Numbered from the stretch's first letter, positions 1-5,575 are shown. The stretch is DNA of 10,164 nt from VFMC01 sp037131575 (GCA_037131575.1 JBAXQV010000111.1:1-10164); one strand, 5' to 3'. Translations and numbers: made by a program. Notes: a model not told the origin generated them from the sequence alone.

Positions 1-1
1 C

Positions 2-19
2 CCTGACATCCGAGTCAGG
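2..19 (-). terminator. Short hairpin over the stop codon of the PGA-hydrolase-like gene
   Basis: A perfect 6-bp inverted repeat (CCTGAC / GTCAGG, 6-nt loop) contains the stop codon of the gene ending at 15. On the minus strand it would fold exactly at the end of the operon transcript. The window ends before any U-run could be seen, so termination is only a possibility. Such a short stem can also arise by chance. Confidence 0.25.
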
Positions 20-632
20 CGCGTGTGGGGTGGGGCCAGGTGCTCACGGCGTGCACCAGGGCATCGACCAGCGACTGGGTGTGCGGGGGCACACCGGGGC
101 CCTCCCAGTCCCAGAACAGGGGTGTGGTGCCGCGCACGCGTGGGGGCAGTTCGATCTGTACGCCGCGGTTGGGGGGCAGGTTCACCGGGTTGCGCGGGTG
201 CATGCCCTGCAGTTCGGTGGGGATGCGTTCGAGGTCGGTGGCGATTTCGTAGGCGGGAAGATGGGCGCGCAATGAGGTGCCGATGTGGTGGGCCAGCGCG
301 CGGTTCTGGCCGCCCAGAAGCAGGGTGGTGAAGTAGCCCCGCCGCCCGAACCCATGCACGGTGACCACGGTGTGCACATGGTCGATGAACTGCTTCAGCG
401 CGGGCGAATAGGCCGGGTCGAAGCGGGTGGACGGAATGTGCAGCTCGAGCCCCTTCGGCTGATGCACTCCGTAGTAACTGGAACCGGTGCGCTCGGCGGC
501 AGCGCGGGCGATGATGTCGGTCATCTCTTCGAGCGCCCCACCGTGGTAGGCCATGAACCCGAAGGTGCCGCGAATTTCGCACACCTCGTCGACACCCGGG
601 GTGGCCAGCAACTCGGCGAACTGCTCGCTCAC
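15..632 (-). CDS. Poly-gamma-glutamate hydrolase-like protein (PF05908-type, YmaC/PghP-like)
   Basis: A 205-residue protein that I assign to the poly-gamma-glutamate hydrolase family, zinc-dependent peptidases that cut gamma-linked glutamate chains. Family marks visible in order are a HGG-x3-E segment near residue 30 (AYHGGALEEMTDIIA), the YYGVHQPKG and LHIPSTRFDP segments, VHTVVTVHGFG, a LLGGQNRALA block, and the C-terminal NPVNLPPNRGVQIELPP block. No signal peptide is visible, so it is probably cytoplasmic. The GTG start at 632 lies in a GTGA overlap with the stop of the CcdA gene, which implies translational coupling as the last gene of the operon. The frame stays open far upstream, but that part is antisense-like H/R-rich sequence overlapping ccdA and is not family-like. 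The substrate in this organism is unknown; folyl-polyglutamate or cell-wall gamma-linkages are alternatives to PGA. Confidence 0.8.
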   Translation of the reverse strand: MSEQFAELLATPGVDEVCEIRGTFGFMAYHGGALEEMTDIIARAAAERTGSSYYGVHQPKGLELHIPSTRFDPAYSPALKQFIDHVHTVVTVHGFGRRGYFTTLLLGGQNRALAHHIGTSLRAHLPAYEIATDLERIPTELQGMHPRNPVNLPPNRGVQIELPPRVRGTTPLFWDWEGPGVPPHTQSLVDALVHAVSTWPHPTRA

Positions 633-1480
633 TGATCGCTCGCAGGTTCGAGTGATGTGTCGTTGCGCTTGCGGGCCAACGACACGCCCACGGCGACGGT
701 CACGATGGCCACGATGACCACGGTGACGATCTGCCAGTTGTCGTCGAGAAAGTTCTGCACACGTGTCTGGTAATGCTGCACCGCATCGGTGATGGGGTCG
801 GTGCGATCGCGCACGTCGACGTTCCAGAAGTACCACAGCAGGTACAGGCCCGACAGCAGCACGAACGCACCGGCAACGGTTTCCACGTACTGCATGCCGC
901 GGCGCAGCACGCGCAGCAGGCCCACATTCGCGAATGCGAGCGTGACCGTGAGTGCCGTGACCAGCAGTGCCATACCGGCACCGTAGGCGAGCACGTTGGC
1001 GACACCGGCGAGGTATCCGGAACGCCGGGCAGTGCCGAAGAGCGTGGCGATGAACAGCCCGATGGTGCACCCGATGGACGCCACGGCGTAGGCGATGCCG
1101 TACACGAACATCGACCGCACGGTTCGGTCGCGCCCACCGGCGTCGAGCTTGGGTGTGGTGATGGGCAAGCGGTAGCCGAACAACATGGCCACACCCAGCA
1201 CCACCAACGCGCCGCCGATGAACGCCGTTGCGTACTTGGCGTTCTCGGTGAGCCAGTTGGTGCCGAACCGCGTAATGGTGCCCACCACCAGGAACACGCT
1301 GAGGAACCCGGCCGACACGGCGGCACTCACCACCAGGGCGCGGCTCACGGGGGCACGCCGGTGGCCGGCATCGGTGCTCGACAGGCCGAGGAACGACAGC
1401 AGGTAGGTGGGCAACAGCACGAAACCGCACGGGTTCACCGCGGCGAGCATGCCGGTGATGAAACTGAGCGACAGGTTCAC
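629..1480 (-). CDS. ccdA: CcdA/DsbD-type transmembrane thiol-disulfide electron transporter
   Basis: A 283-residue polytopic membrane protein of the CcdA family, which carries electrons from cytoplasmic thioredoxin across the membrane to extracytoplasmic thioredoxin-like proteins, for example for cytochrome c maturation. The N-terminus shows the hallmark NPCGF motif in TM1 (Cys18), and the second redox Cys is at 138 in GCTIG. About six family helices are visible (roughly 5-30, 48-70, 83-103, 124-148, 157-183, 197-218). They are followed by a charged linker (220-249) and an extra C-terminal helix (251-269) with a positive tail, so the protein is longer than a minimal CcdA of about 220-240 residues. 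The start is a GTG overlapping the stop of the TlpA-like gene by four bases (GTGA), and its own stop overlaps the next GTG in the same way. The partner is almost certainly the adjacent TlpA-like protein. Confidence 0.9.
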   Translation of the reverse strand: MNLSLSFITGMLAAVNPCGFVLLPTYLLSFLGLSSTDAGHRRAPVSRALVVSAAVSAGFLSVFLVVGTITRFGTNWLTENAKYATAFIGGALVVLGVAMLFGYRLPITTPKLDAGGRDRTVRSMFVYGIAYAVASIGCTIGLFIATLFGTARRSGYLAGVANVLAYGAGMALLVTALTVTLAFANVGLLRVLRRGMQYVETVAGAFVLLSGLYLLWYFWNVDVRDRTDPITDAVQHYQTRVQNFLDDNWQIVTVVIVAIVTVAVGVSLARKRNDTSLEPASDQ

Positions 1481-2058
1481 GTGAGCAGGCTCTGCGCGGC
1501 GGCGCGCAGGGCGGCTTCGTCGAGCACGCCGGTTTGCTTCACGATGGTGCCATCGGCGGCAACGAACAGCGTGACGGGTTGGTTGGTGATGCCCACGGCC
1601 GACGTGAACGCTCCGTCGACATCGCGCAGTAGTTCGTATTTCACCCCACGGTCGCGAGCGAATGACGCGTTCACCTCAGGTGTGTCGAGCGTGTTCACGC
1701 CCACGAAGCGGATCGAGTCGCCGAGGTCGGCCTGCACTGTGGCGAAGGCCGGGAGCTCTTGTTTGCACGGCCCGCAGGTGGAGTTCCACACATTGATGAT
1801 GAGCGGTTGGCCGAGCAGTTCACTGGTGCTGATGCTCGCGCCGTCATTGGTGGTGAGCGTCACCGTAGGGAGCTTCGTGCCGGCCACCGGTGCGTTGGTG
1901 GCCACTGAGGGAATCTGCGACACACCGGGTTTGCTCAGCACCACGGTTTCGTCGGTGGGGTTCGAGCTGGAGAGGGCGTACACCAGGTAGCCGCCCACCA
2001 GGCTCACCACGACCGCGCCGGCCAGCGAGCCGAGGAGCAATCGACGGTTACCGGCCAT
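1477..2058 (-). CDS. TlpA/ResA-like membrane-anchored thioredoxin
   Basis: A 193-residue protein with an N-terminal signal anchor (NRR, then a hydrophobic stretch at about 7-29), a short linker, and an AhpC/TSA-TlpA thioredoxin domain. The redox motif is WNSTCGPC with Cys95 and Cys98. The FVGVNTLD strand and a candidate cis-proline loop (NQPVTLFV, Pro161) follow. The usual Trp directly before the first Cys is Thr here. It should act outside the membrane as a disulfide reductase, receiving electrons from the CcdA encoded next to it. I chose ATG 2058 because TATCGT lies exactly six bases upstream, fitting a leaderless mRNA, and the anchor then starts with positive residues. The alternative GTG at 2088 would add ten residues but lies inside a 14-bp inverted repeat and has no ribosome binding site. 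Confidence 0.88.
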   Translation of the reverse strand: MAGNRRLLLGSLAGAVVVSLVGGYLVYALSSSNPTDETVVLSKPGVSQIPSVATNAPVAGTKLPTVTLTTNDGASISTSELLGQPLIINVWNSTCGPCKQELPAFATVQADLGDSIRFVGVNTLDTPEVNASFARDRGVKYELLRDVDGAFTSAVGITNQPVTLFVAADGTIVKQTGVLDEAALRAAAQSLLT

Positions 2059-2064
2059 GACTTC

Positions 2065-2070
2065 ACGATA
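2065..2070 (-). promoter_or_regulatory. -10 box (TATCGT) for leaderless tlpA-ccdA-PGA hydrolase operon
   Basis: TATCGT fits TANNNT and ends six bases before ATG 2058, so transcription would begin at or next to the start codon. No Shine-Dalgarno sequence precedes this ATG. No clear -35 box is visible; that region is occupied by the inverted repeat at 2077-2112. Confidence 0.6.
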
Positions 2071-2076
2071 CCCGTC

Positions 2077-2112
2077 GCCTCCTGTCACTCCGGGGGGTGA
2101 GTGACAGGAGGC
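2077..2112 (-). terminator. 14-bp perfect inverted repeat downstream of whiB7
   Basis: Perfect 14-bp arms (2077-2090 and 2099-2112) flank an 8-base loop in the 99-base gap between whiB7 and the TlpA-like gene. On the minus strand it lies 46 bases past the whiB7 stop and would form a very stable hairpin, but no U-run follows. It is therefore either a U-less terminator or, because it covers about -19 to -54 relative to the inferred tlpA start, an operator over the tlpA promoter. Confidence 0.55.
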
Positions 2113-2157
2113 CGGGTGAACAGCCGGGGGTTCGCCGGAGCGTCGCCCCCAACCGGA

Positions 2158-2550
2158 TCAGGCCACCATGTGGGTGGTGCGGCGCGGTGGCAGCAGAACC
2201 TCGTCGACCACGAGCACCGGGCGAGGGTGCTTCGGTGGGCGACCCCGAGGGCGCTTCACAGCGACGATGCGGCCGTTCTCGATGAGTTGCCCACCCCACA
2301 CACCCCACGGCTCGGCGCGGTCGAGCGCTTCGTCGAGGCACGTGCTGGCCCGCTTGCACTTCGCGCAGATCGCCTTGGCGCGGGCGATATCGACCACATC
2401 GTCGGAGAAGAACAGCGGGGTGAGCGTGCCGTGCCCATCGGCGCAACGAGCCGGGGCGACCCTGGCGGCGGGGCCGATGAGCGCGTCGGCGGCCCGCGAC
2501 TCGACCGTGTCTACTGCGCTGGCGCTGGAGATGATGATCGTGGTGTTCAT
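2158..2550 (-). CDS. whiB7: WhiB7-type Fe-S transcriptional regulator
   Basis: A 130-residue WhiB-like protein. The four cluster-binding cysteines are Cys36, Cys62, Cys65 and Cys71 (C-x25-C-x2-C-x5-C). The turn motif is the WhiB7-style EPWGVWGG (residues 80-87). It is followed by a G-x-IV segment and the basic AT-hook KRPRGRP (99-105), the same arrangement as in mycobacterial WhiB7. WhiB7 proteins bind the primary sigma factor and activate intrinsic drug-resistance and stress genes at promoters with an AT-rich patch above the -35 box. The ATG at 2550 has AGGA eight bases upstream (2559-2562). Only 53 bases separate the start from a strong terminator, with no convincing promoter between them, so expression probably depends on read-through from the upstream ORF. 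The C-terminal tail after the AT-hook is about 25 residues, longer than in M. tuberculosis WhiB7. The WhiB family is certain; the WhiB7 subtype is inferred from the two motifs. Confidence 0.9.
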   Translation of the reverse strand: MNTTIIISSASAVDTVESRAADALIGPAARVAPARCADGHGTLTPLFFSDDVVDIARAKAICAKCKRASTCLDEALDRAEPWGVWGGQLIENGRIVAVKRPRGRPPKHPRPVLVVDEVLLPPRRTTHMVA

Positions 2551-2603
2551 GGTGCTGGTCCTGATGTGCTGGGTTCGGGTGAGTTGGCGAGAGGGGACGG
2601 GTG

Positions 2604-2655
2604 AAAAGCAGAAAAGGCCGCCGGGATCTTGATCCCGACGGCCTCTGTGCTGCTT
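2604..2655 (-). terminator. Intrinsic terminator between the small ORF and whiB7 (candidate attenuator)
   Basis: The core stem pairs 2615-2620 with 2639-2644 and 2622-2628 with 2631-2637, with one mismatch (2621/2638). On the minus strand it is followed by UUUU, then CUGC and a second UUUU. A further outer pairing, AAGCAG (2606-2611) with CTGCTT (2650-2655), could extend the stem. This is a textbook intrinsic terminator, the only one of its kind in this GC-rich window. It sits 20 bases after the small-ORF stop and upstream of whiB7, the position expected for a transcription attenuator. Confidence 0.85.
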
Positions 2656-2664
2656 CGACGTGTG

Positions 2665-2865
2665 TTACGTGGAGCGGCTTGCGAGGTGTCGGGCCGGGCG
2701 CTTCATGGCGCCACCAGTGGTGAACCACTTGGAGGCCACGAATGCTGCCGAGCGTGCGTTCAGGCGGGCATTCGACGGATAGCCATGACCGAGTTCGCTG
2801 GCGGCGCACGGGCGCGCATCAGCGGCCGACATGGCCTGCTGGATTGCGTGAGTGCTGCGAATCAT
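2665..2865 (-). CDS. 66-residue small ORF in the whiB7 leader (candidate regulatory uORF)
   Basis: A small protein that I do not recognise, starting MIRSTHAIQQ and ending in a basic tail (KRPARHLASRST), with one Cys (Cys20) and no membrane segment. Coding is supported by AGGAG ten bases before ATG 2865 (2876-2880), GC-rich third codon positions, and an intrinsic terminator beginning 20 bases after its TAA. The same frame is open up to 3003, but earlier starts lack a ribosome site and run into orn. Its position before a terminator and a WhiB7-type gene matches the upstream ORFs of whiB7/wblC leaders, where ribosome behaviour on the uORF controls read-through. At 66 codons it is long for a pure sensor peptide, so it may also be a functional protein. 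Confidence 0.7.
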   Translation of the reverse strand: MIRSTHAIQQAMSAADARPCAASELGHGYPSNARLNARSAAFVASKWFTTGGAMKRPARHLASRST

Positions 2866-2875
2866 GGAACTCGGG

Positions 2876-2880
2876 CTCCT
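2876..2880 (-). promoter_or_regulatory. Ribosome binding site of the 66-codon small ORF
   Basis: AGGAG on the minus strand lies ten bases before ATG 2865. It fixes the start of the small ORF and contrasts with the leaderless starts elsewhere in the window. Confidence 0.65.
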
Positions 2881-2914
2881 GAAAGGTGGCCACATCGGGC
2901 GACGTGACGACACC

Positions 2915-2951
2915 AGGCAATCACGCCACATCGCATTCGTCAACCGAATTA
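2915..2951 (-). promoter_or_regulatory. Candidate promoter of the small ORF-whiB7 unit, with AT-rich patch above -35
   Basis: On the minus strand TTGACG (2938-2943) is a good -35 box. A TAATT patch (2947-2951) lies three bases above it, which is how WhiB7-dependent promoters look in mycobacteria. The -10 at 17-bp spacing is TTGCCT (2915-2920), a poor match lacking the key A. The interval between the orn stop and the small-ORF start is about 100 bases, so the promoter of this unit should be here, but the exact boxes are uncertain. Confidence 0.4.
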
Positions 2952-2965
2952 CGCGAACTGATTCG

Positions 2966-3556
2966 TCAGGGTGCGACGATGCCCTCGCCAGGGGCATCGA
3001 CATCGCTGCCCGGGGCAGCGGCCACCGGCAGGAAAACCTTGTCGCGGTAGTACTTCAACTCTTCGATGCTCTCACGGATGTCGTCGAGCGCGCGGTGCGT
3101 GCCCACCTTGAAGCCGCGGCCGTTCACCACGCCGGGGTACCAGCGGCGAGCCAGTTCTTTCACTGAGCTCACGTCGACGCTGCGGTAGTGCAACCAGTTC
3201 TCGATTTCGGGCAGGTAGGCGTCGAGGAAGCGGCGGTCCATACCGATCGAGTTGCCACACAGCGGCACCTTGCGGGCTTCAGGCACATGCTGCTTGATGA
3301 ACTCGAGCGTGGCAGCCCCGGCATCGGCGAGCGTGATGGTGGAGGCGCGGATGGCATCGAGCAGGCCGCTCTTGGTGTGCATCTCCACCACCACCGGGTC
3401 CATGAACGCCAGCAGTTCATCGGACTGATGCACCACGAGGTCGGGGCCCTCGGCCACGATGTTCAACTGGTCGTCGGTGACGATGGTGGCAATTTCCACG
3501 ATCACATGCTTGGCCGGTTCGAGGCCGGTCATCTCCAAGTCCATCCATACGAGCAT
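2966..3556 (-). CDS. orn: Oligoribonuclease (DEDDh 3'-5' exonuclease)
   Basis: A 196-residue oligoribonuclease, which degrades 2-5-nt RNA fragments (and pGpG) to mononucleotides in the cytoplasm. The DEDDh residues are visible: Asp6 and Glu8 in WMDLEMTGLEP, Asp107 in CGNSIGMDRRF, and His154 with Asp159 in GTHRALDDIRESIEELKYYR. The SVDVSSVKELARRW block is also typical. The length is slightly above the 181 residues of E. coli Orn because of an acidic, Pro/Gly-rich tail (about 177-196). ATG 3556 places MLVWMDLEM at the N-terminus as in the family and has TAGTCT seven bases upstream, so I preferred it to an in-frame start at 3607 that would overlap the divergent Nudix gene. It appears to be a single-gene unit. 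Confidence 0.95.
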   Translation of the reverse strand: MLVWMDLEMTGLEPAKHVIVEIATIVTDDQLNIVAEGPDLVVHQSDELLAFMDPVVVEMHTKSGLLDAIRASTITLADAGAATLEFIKQHVPEARKVPLCGNSIGMDRRFLDAYLPEIENWLHYRSVDVSSVKELARRWYPGVVNGRGFKVGTHRALDDIRESIEELKYYRDKVFLPVAAAPGSDVDAPGEGIVAP

Positions 3557-3563
3557 CCCTGCA

Positions 3564-3569
3564 AGACTA
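3564..3569 (-). promoter_or_regulatory. -10 box (TAGTCT) for leaderless orn
   Basis: TAGTCT on the minus strand ends seven bases before ATG 3556. No Shine-Dalgarno sequence with workable spacing precedes the start. The box occupies the 20-bp gap shared with the divergent Nudix gene. Confidence 0.55.
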
Positions 3570-3576
3570 GGCGGCA

Positions 3577-4326
3577 ATGAGCGAACAACGATCCTTCGAC
3601 CCGGCACAGGTGCCGATCCGCCCCGCAGCCACCGTGATGCTGGTGCGCGACATCGACGGTGAAGCCGGGGTCGAGGTGTTCATGTTGCGGCGCACACTTG
3701 CCGCCGTGTTCGGCAGCGGCATGTACGTGTTCCCCGGCGGTCGCGTTGAAACCAATGACGGTGCCGACGTGGAAGCCGCGCACCGGTTGGCCGCCATTCG
3801 TGAATGCTTCGAAGAGGCCGGCGTGTTGTTGGCCCATCACTCCACCACGGGCGACACGGTTGTCGACGGCCACCCGGTGCTGGCGGCACGTAACGGCGTG
3901 TACGACGGGTCGCTCGACCTGGTGGCGTTGTGTAACGAGCACAGCCTGGTGCCTGCCACCGAACAGCTCGCCTGGGTGAGCCACTGGATCACCCCGGTGG
4001 GCGAATCGCGTCGGTTCGACACCCGCTTCTACCTCGCCCCTGCGCCGGCCGGCCAGAGCTCGACGCACGACGACAACGAAACCATCGCGAGTCTGTGGAT
4101 CAGGCCCGGTGAGGCCTTGGCGCGGCAAGCGGCCGGTGAGCTCACGATGATGCCGCCCACCATCAAGAACCTGCGCTTCCTGGCCGAGTTCGAGAACGTG
4201 GCCCATGCCATGGAGGTGGCCGCCACCCTGCCGCCGCCCGAGTGCATCCTGCCGAAGATCCGTTTTGTCGACGGCGCCATCGCAGGCGTGGTGCTACCCG
4301 GTGAGCCGGGTTACGACGAACTCTGA
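3577..4326 (+). CDS. NUDIX hydrolase, NUDT19-like (probable CoA/acyl-CoA or nucleotide diphosphatase)
   Basis: A 249-residue Nudix protein. After the first strand (AATVMLVRD, 17-25) comes FPGGRV (52-57), then an insertion of about 15 residues, then the helix AAIRECFEEAGVLL (72-85) carrying the metal-binding REx2EE residues (Glu76, Glu79, Glu80). An enlarged gap inside the Nudix box plus a long C-terminal half (about 110-249) is the pattern of NUDT19/NUDT7-like hydrolases, which cleave CoA and acyl-CoA, but the specificity cannot be read from sequence. The start lies only 20 bp from the divergent orn start. No convincing ribosome site is present; AGGCGG ends two bases before the ATG, too close. 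The last 16 bases overlap the 3' end of mrp on the opposite strand. Confidence 0.88.
   Translation: MSEQRSFDPAQVPIRPAATVMLVRDIDGEAGVEVFMLRRTLAAVFGSGMYVFPGGRVETNDGADVEAAHRLAAIRECFEEAGVLLAHHSTTGDTVVDGHPVLAARNGVYDGSLDLVALCNEHSLVPATEQLAWVSHWITPVGESRRFDTRFYLAPAPAGQSSTHDDNETIASLWIRPGEALARQAAGELTMMPPTIKNLRFLAEFENVAHAMEVAATLPPPECILPKIRFVDGAIAGVVLPGEPGYDEL
4296..4311 (-). terminator. Hairpin immediately after the mrp stop codon
   Basis: ACCCGG / CCGGGT form a perfect 6-bp stem with a 4-base loop that begins on the last bases of the mrp stop codon as read on the minus strand. It lies inside the 3' coding end of the Nudix gene. No U-run follows, so it would be a weak or Rho-assisted terminator at best. 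Confidence 0.35.
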
Positions 4327-5510
4327 GCGTCGAGCGCGTCGAACGCTGCGGCCACCATGCCCAGCATGCGCGCCGAACAGCCAGCCATGTTGGCGGGCGG
4401 TGCAACCTCGTCGATGATGCTGCGCGCAATGCGCCGGAACTCGTCGGCCGCGGGCCCGGTGCCCAACAACGCCACCGGTTCGCCGGCATCGCCACCCGCG
4501 GCAACGGAGGGCTCGAGCGGAATTTTGCCGAGCAGCGACACGCCGATTTCGTCGGCCAACGCCTGCCCGCCACCTTCGCCGAACAGCGCGTACTGCTCGC
4601 CGTGGGCACAGGTGAATGCGCTCATGTTCTCGATGACACCGCACACCCGTAGAAAGCTGCGCCGGGCCATGTCGGCCGCACGTGCCGCCACCTTCTGGGC
4701 CGCCAGTGCCGGGGTGGTGACGATGAGCAGGTCGGTGCGCGGCAGCATGCGTGCCAGGCCCATCTGCACATCGCCGGTGCCGGGCGGCATGTCGATGAAC
4801 AGGTAGTCGAGTTCGCCCCAGTGCACATCGCGCAGGAACTGCTCAACGGCCTTGGTGAGCATCAGCCCACGCCACATGAGTGCGGTGTCTTCCTCCACCA
4901 TGAACCCGGTGGACACCACCTTCAACAGGCCGCGGCCCACCTTGCGTTCGTTGGGGATGATCTTCGGCTTGTCGGCGCCTTCCACACGGTGCGCTTCGAG
5001 CGGCTCGTCGATACCGAGCAGGCGCGGCACCGAGAAACCCCAGATGTCGGCATCGAGCACGCCCACGGTGAAGCCCTGCGCAGCCACGGCCGCGGCGAGG
5101 TTCACGGTGACCGAACTCTTGCCCACGCCACCCTTGCCGCTGGCCACGGCGAGAATCTTGCAGCTGAGCGGCACTTCGGTGGCGGCTGCATTCTCGCGGG
5201 CGTTCCAGCGCGCCTTGGTCATCACCTCGCTGCGTTCGTCGCTGGTCATCTCGCCCCAGTCGATACGCACGTCGCGCACACCGGGGTGCAGTGCGACGCG
5301 GGTTTCGATGTCTTTCTTGATCTGCGCACGCAGCGGGCAGCCGCCAATGGTGAGTTTCACCTGCACGAGCACCAAGCCATTGGGCTGCACGGTCACGCCG
5401 GGCACCATGCCGAGCGTCACGATGTCGGCGCCCAACTCGGGGTCGATGACCGACGCGAGCAGGCCCAGCACCTCGGCTTCAGTGGGGAGTGCAACCGGCG
5501 ATGTAGCCAC
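4311..5510 (-). CDS. mrp: Mrp/ApbC (NBP35-family) Fe-S cluster carrier ATPase
   Basis: A 399-residue protein with an N-terminal MIP18/DUF59 domain (about 8-90, DPELGADIVTLG and LTIGGCPLRAQI with Cys58) fused to a ParA-like P-loop ATPase. The deviant Walker A GKGGVGKSS starts near residue 125; Walker B is in the LFIDMPPGTGD block. Mrp/ApbC proteins bind Fe-S clusters and pass them to apoproteins in the cytoplasm. The usual CxxC cluster motif before FGEGGG is reduced here to a single Cys (FTCAHGEQYALFGEGGG). The start is GTG 5510, supported by TACAAT seven bases upstream and no ribosome site, so a leaderless mRNA is likely. It is divergent from the A-type Fe-S carrier gene, which suggests joint control of two cluster-delivery proteins. 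Confidence 0.93.
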   Translation of the reverse strand: MATSPVALPTEAEVLGLLASVIDPELGADIVTLGMVPGVTVQPNGLVLVQVKLTIGGCPLRAQIKKDIETRVALHPGVRDVRIDWGEMTSDERSEVMTKARWNARENAAATEVPLSCKILAVASGKGGVGKSSVTVNLAAAVAAQGFTVGVLDADIWGFSVPRLLGIDEPLEAHRVEGADKPKIIPNERKVGRGLLKVVSTGFMVEEDTALMWRGLMLTKAVEQFLRDVHWGELDYLFIDMPPGTGDVQMGLARMLPRTDLLIVTTPALAAQKVAARAADMARRSFLRVCGVIENMSAFTCAHGEQYALFGEGGGQALADEIGVSLLGKIPLEPSVAAGGDAGEPVALLGTGPAADEFRRIARSIIDEVAPPANMAGCSARMLGMVAAAFDALDAQSSS

Positions 5511-5517
5511 GGGAATG

Positions 5518-5523
5518 ATTGTA
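5518..5523 (-). promoter_or_regulatory. -10 box (TACAAT) for leaderless mrp
   Basis: TACAAT on the minus strand ends seven bases before GTG 5510. It mirrors an identical TACAAT on the plus strand at 5538-5543, with 14 bases between the two. Confidence 0.65.
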
Positions 5524-5537
5524 CGGTCGTGTGGGGT

Positions 5538-5543
5538 TACAAT
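5538..5543 (+). promoter_or_regulatory. -10 box (TACAAT) for the A-type Fe-S carrier gene
   Basis: TACAAT on the plus strand would start transcription near 5550, giving a leader of about 40 bases that includes the AGGAGG site. No good -35 is visible at 17 bp; that position overlaps the mrp -10 box. Confidence 0.55.
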
Positions 5544-5575
5544 GCGTCGACGACGTCACGTCCCGCCATCACCCC

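Noticed and set aside
633..1430. Upstream extension of the PGA-hydrolase-like reading frame
   Set aside because: The extension lies out of frame within ccdA, is Arg/His-rich and does not resemble the family; the GTG at 632 in the GTGA overlap is the credible start.
773..1990. 405-codon open frame on the plus strand opposite ccdA and the TlpA-like gene
   Set aside because: It is antisense to two clearly recognisable proteins, and its translation is His/Gln/Gly/Arg-rich without family features, typical of a GC-rich shadow frame.
2059..2088. Alternative GTG 2088 start for the TlpA-like gene
   Set aside because: It falls inside the 14-bp inverted repeat, lacks a ribosome site, and would place the TATCGT box inside the gene; ATG 2058 is better supported.
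2097..2632. Plus-strand open frames opposite whiB7
   Set aside because: They are shadows of the WhiB reading frame, which has all four cysteines, the turn motif and the AT-hook.
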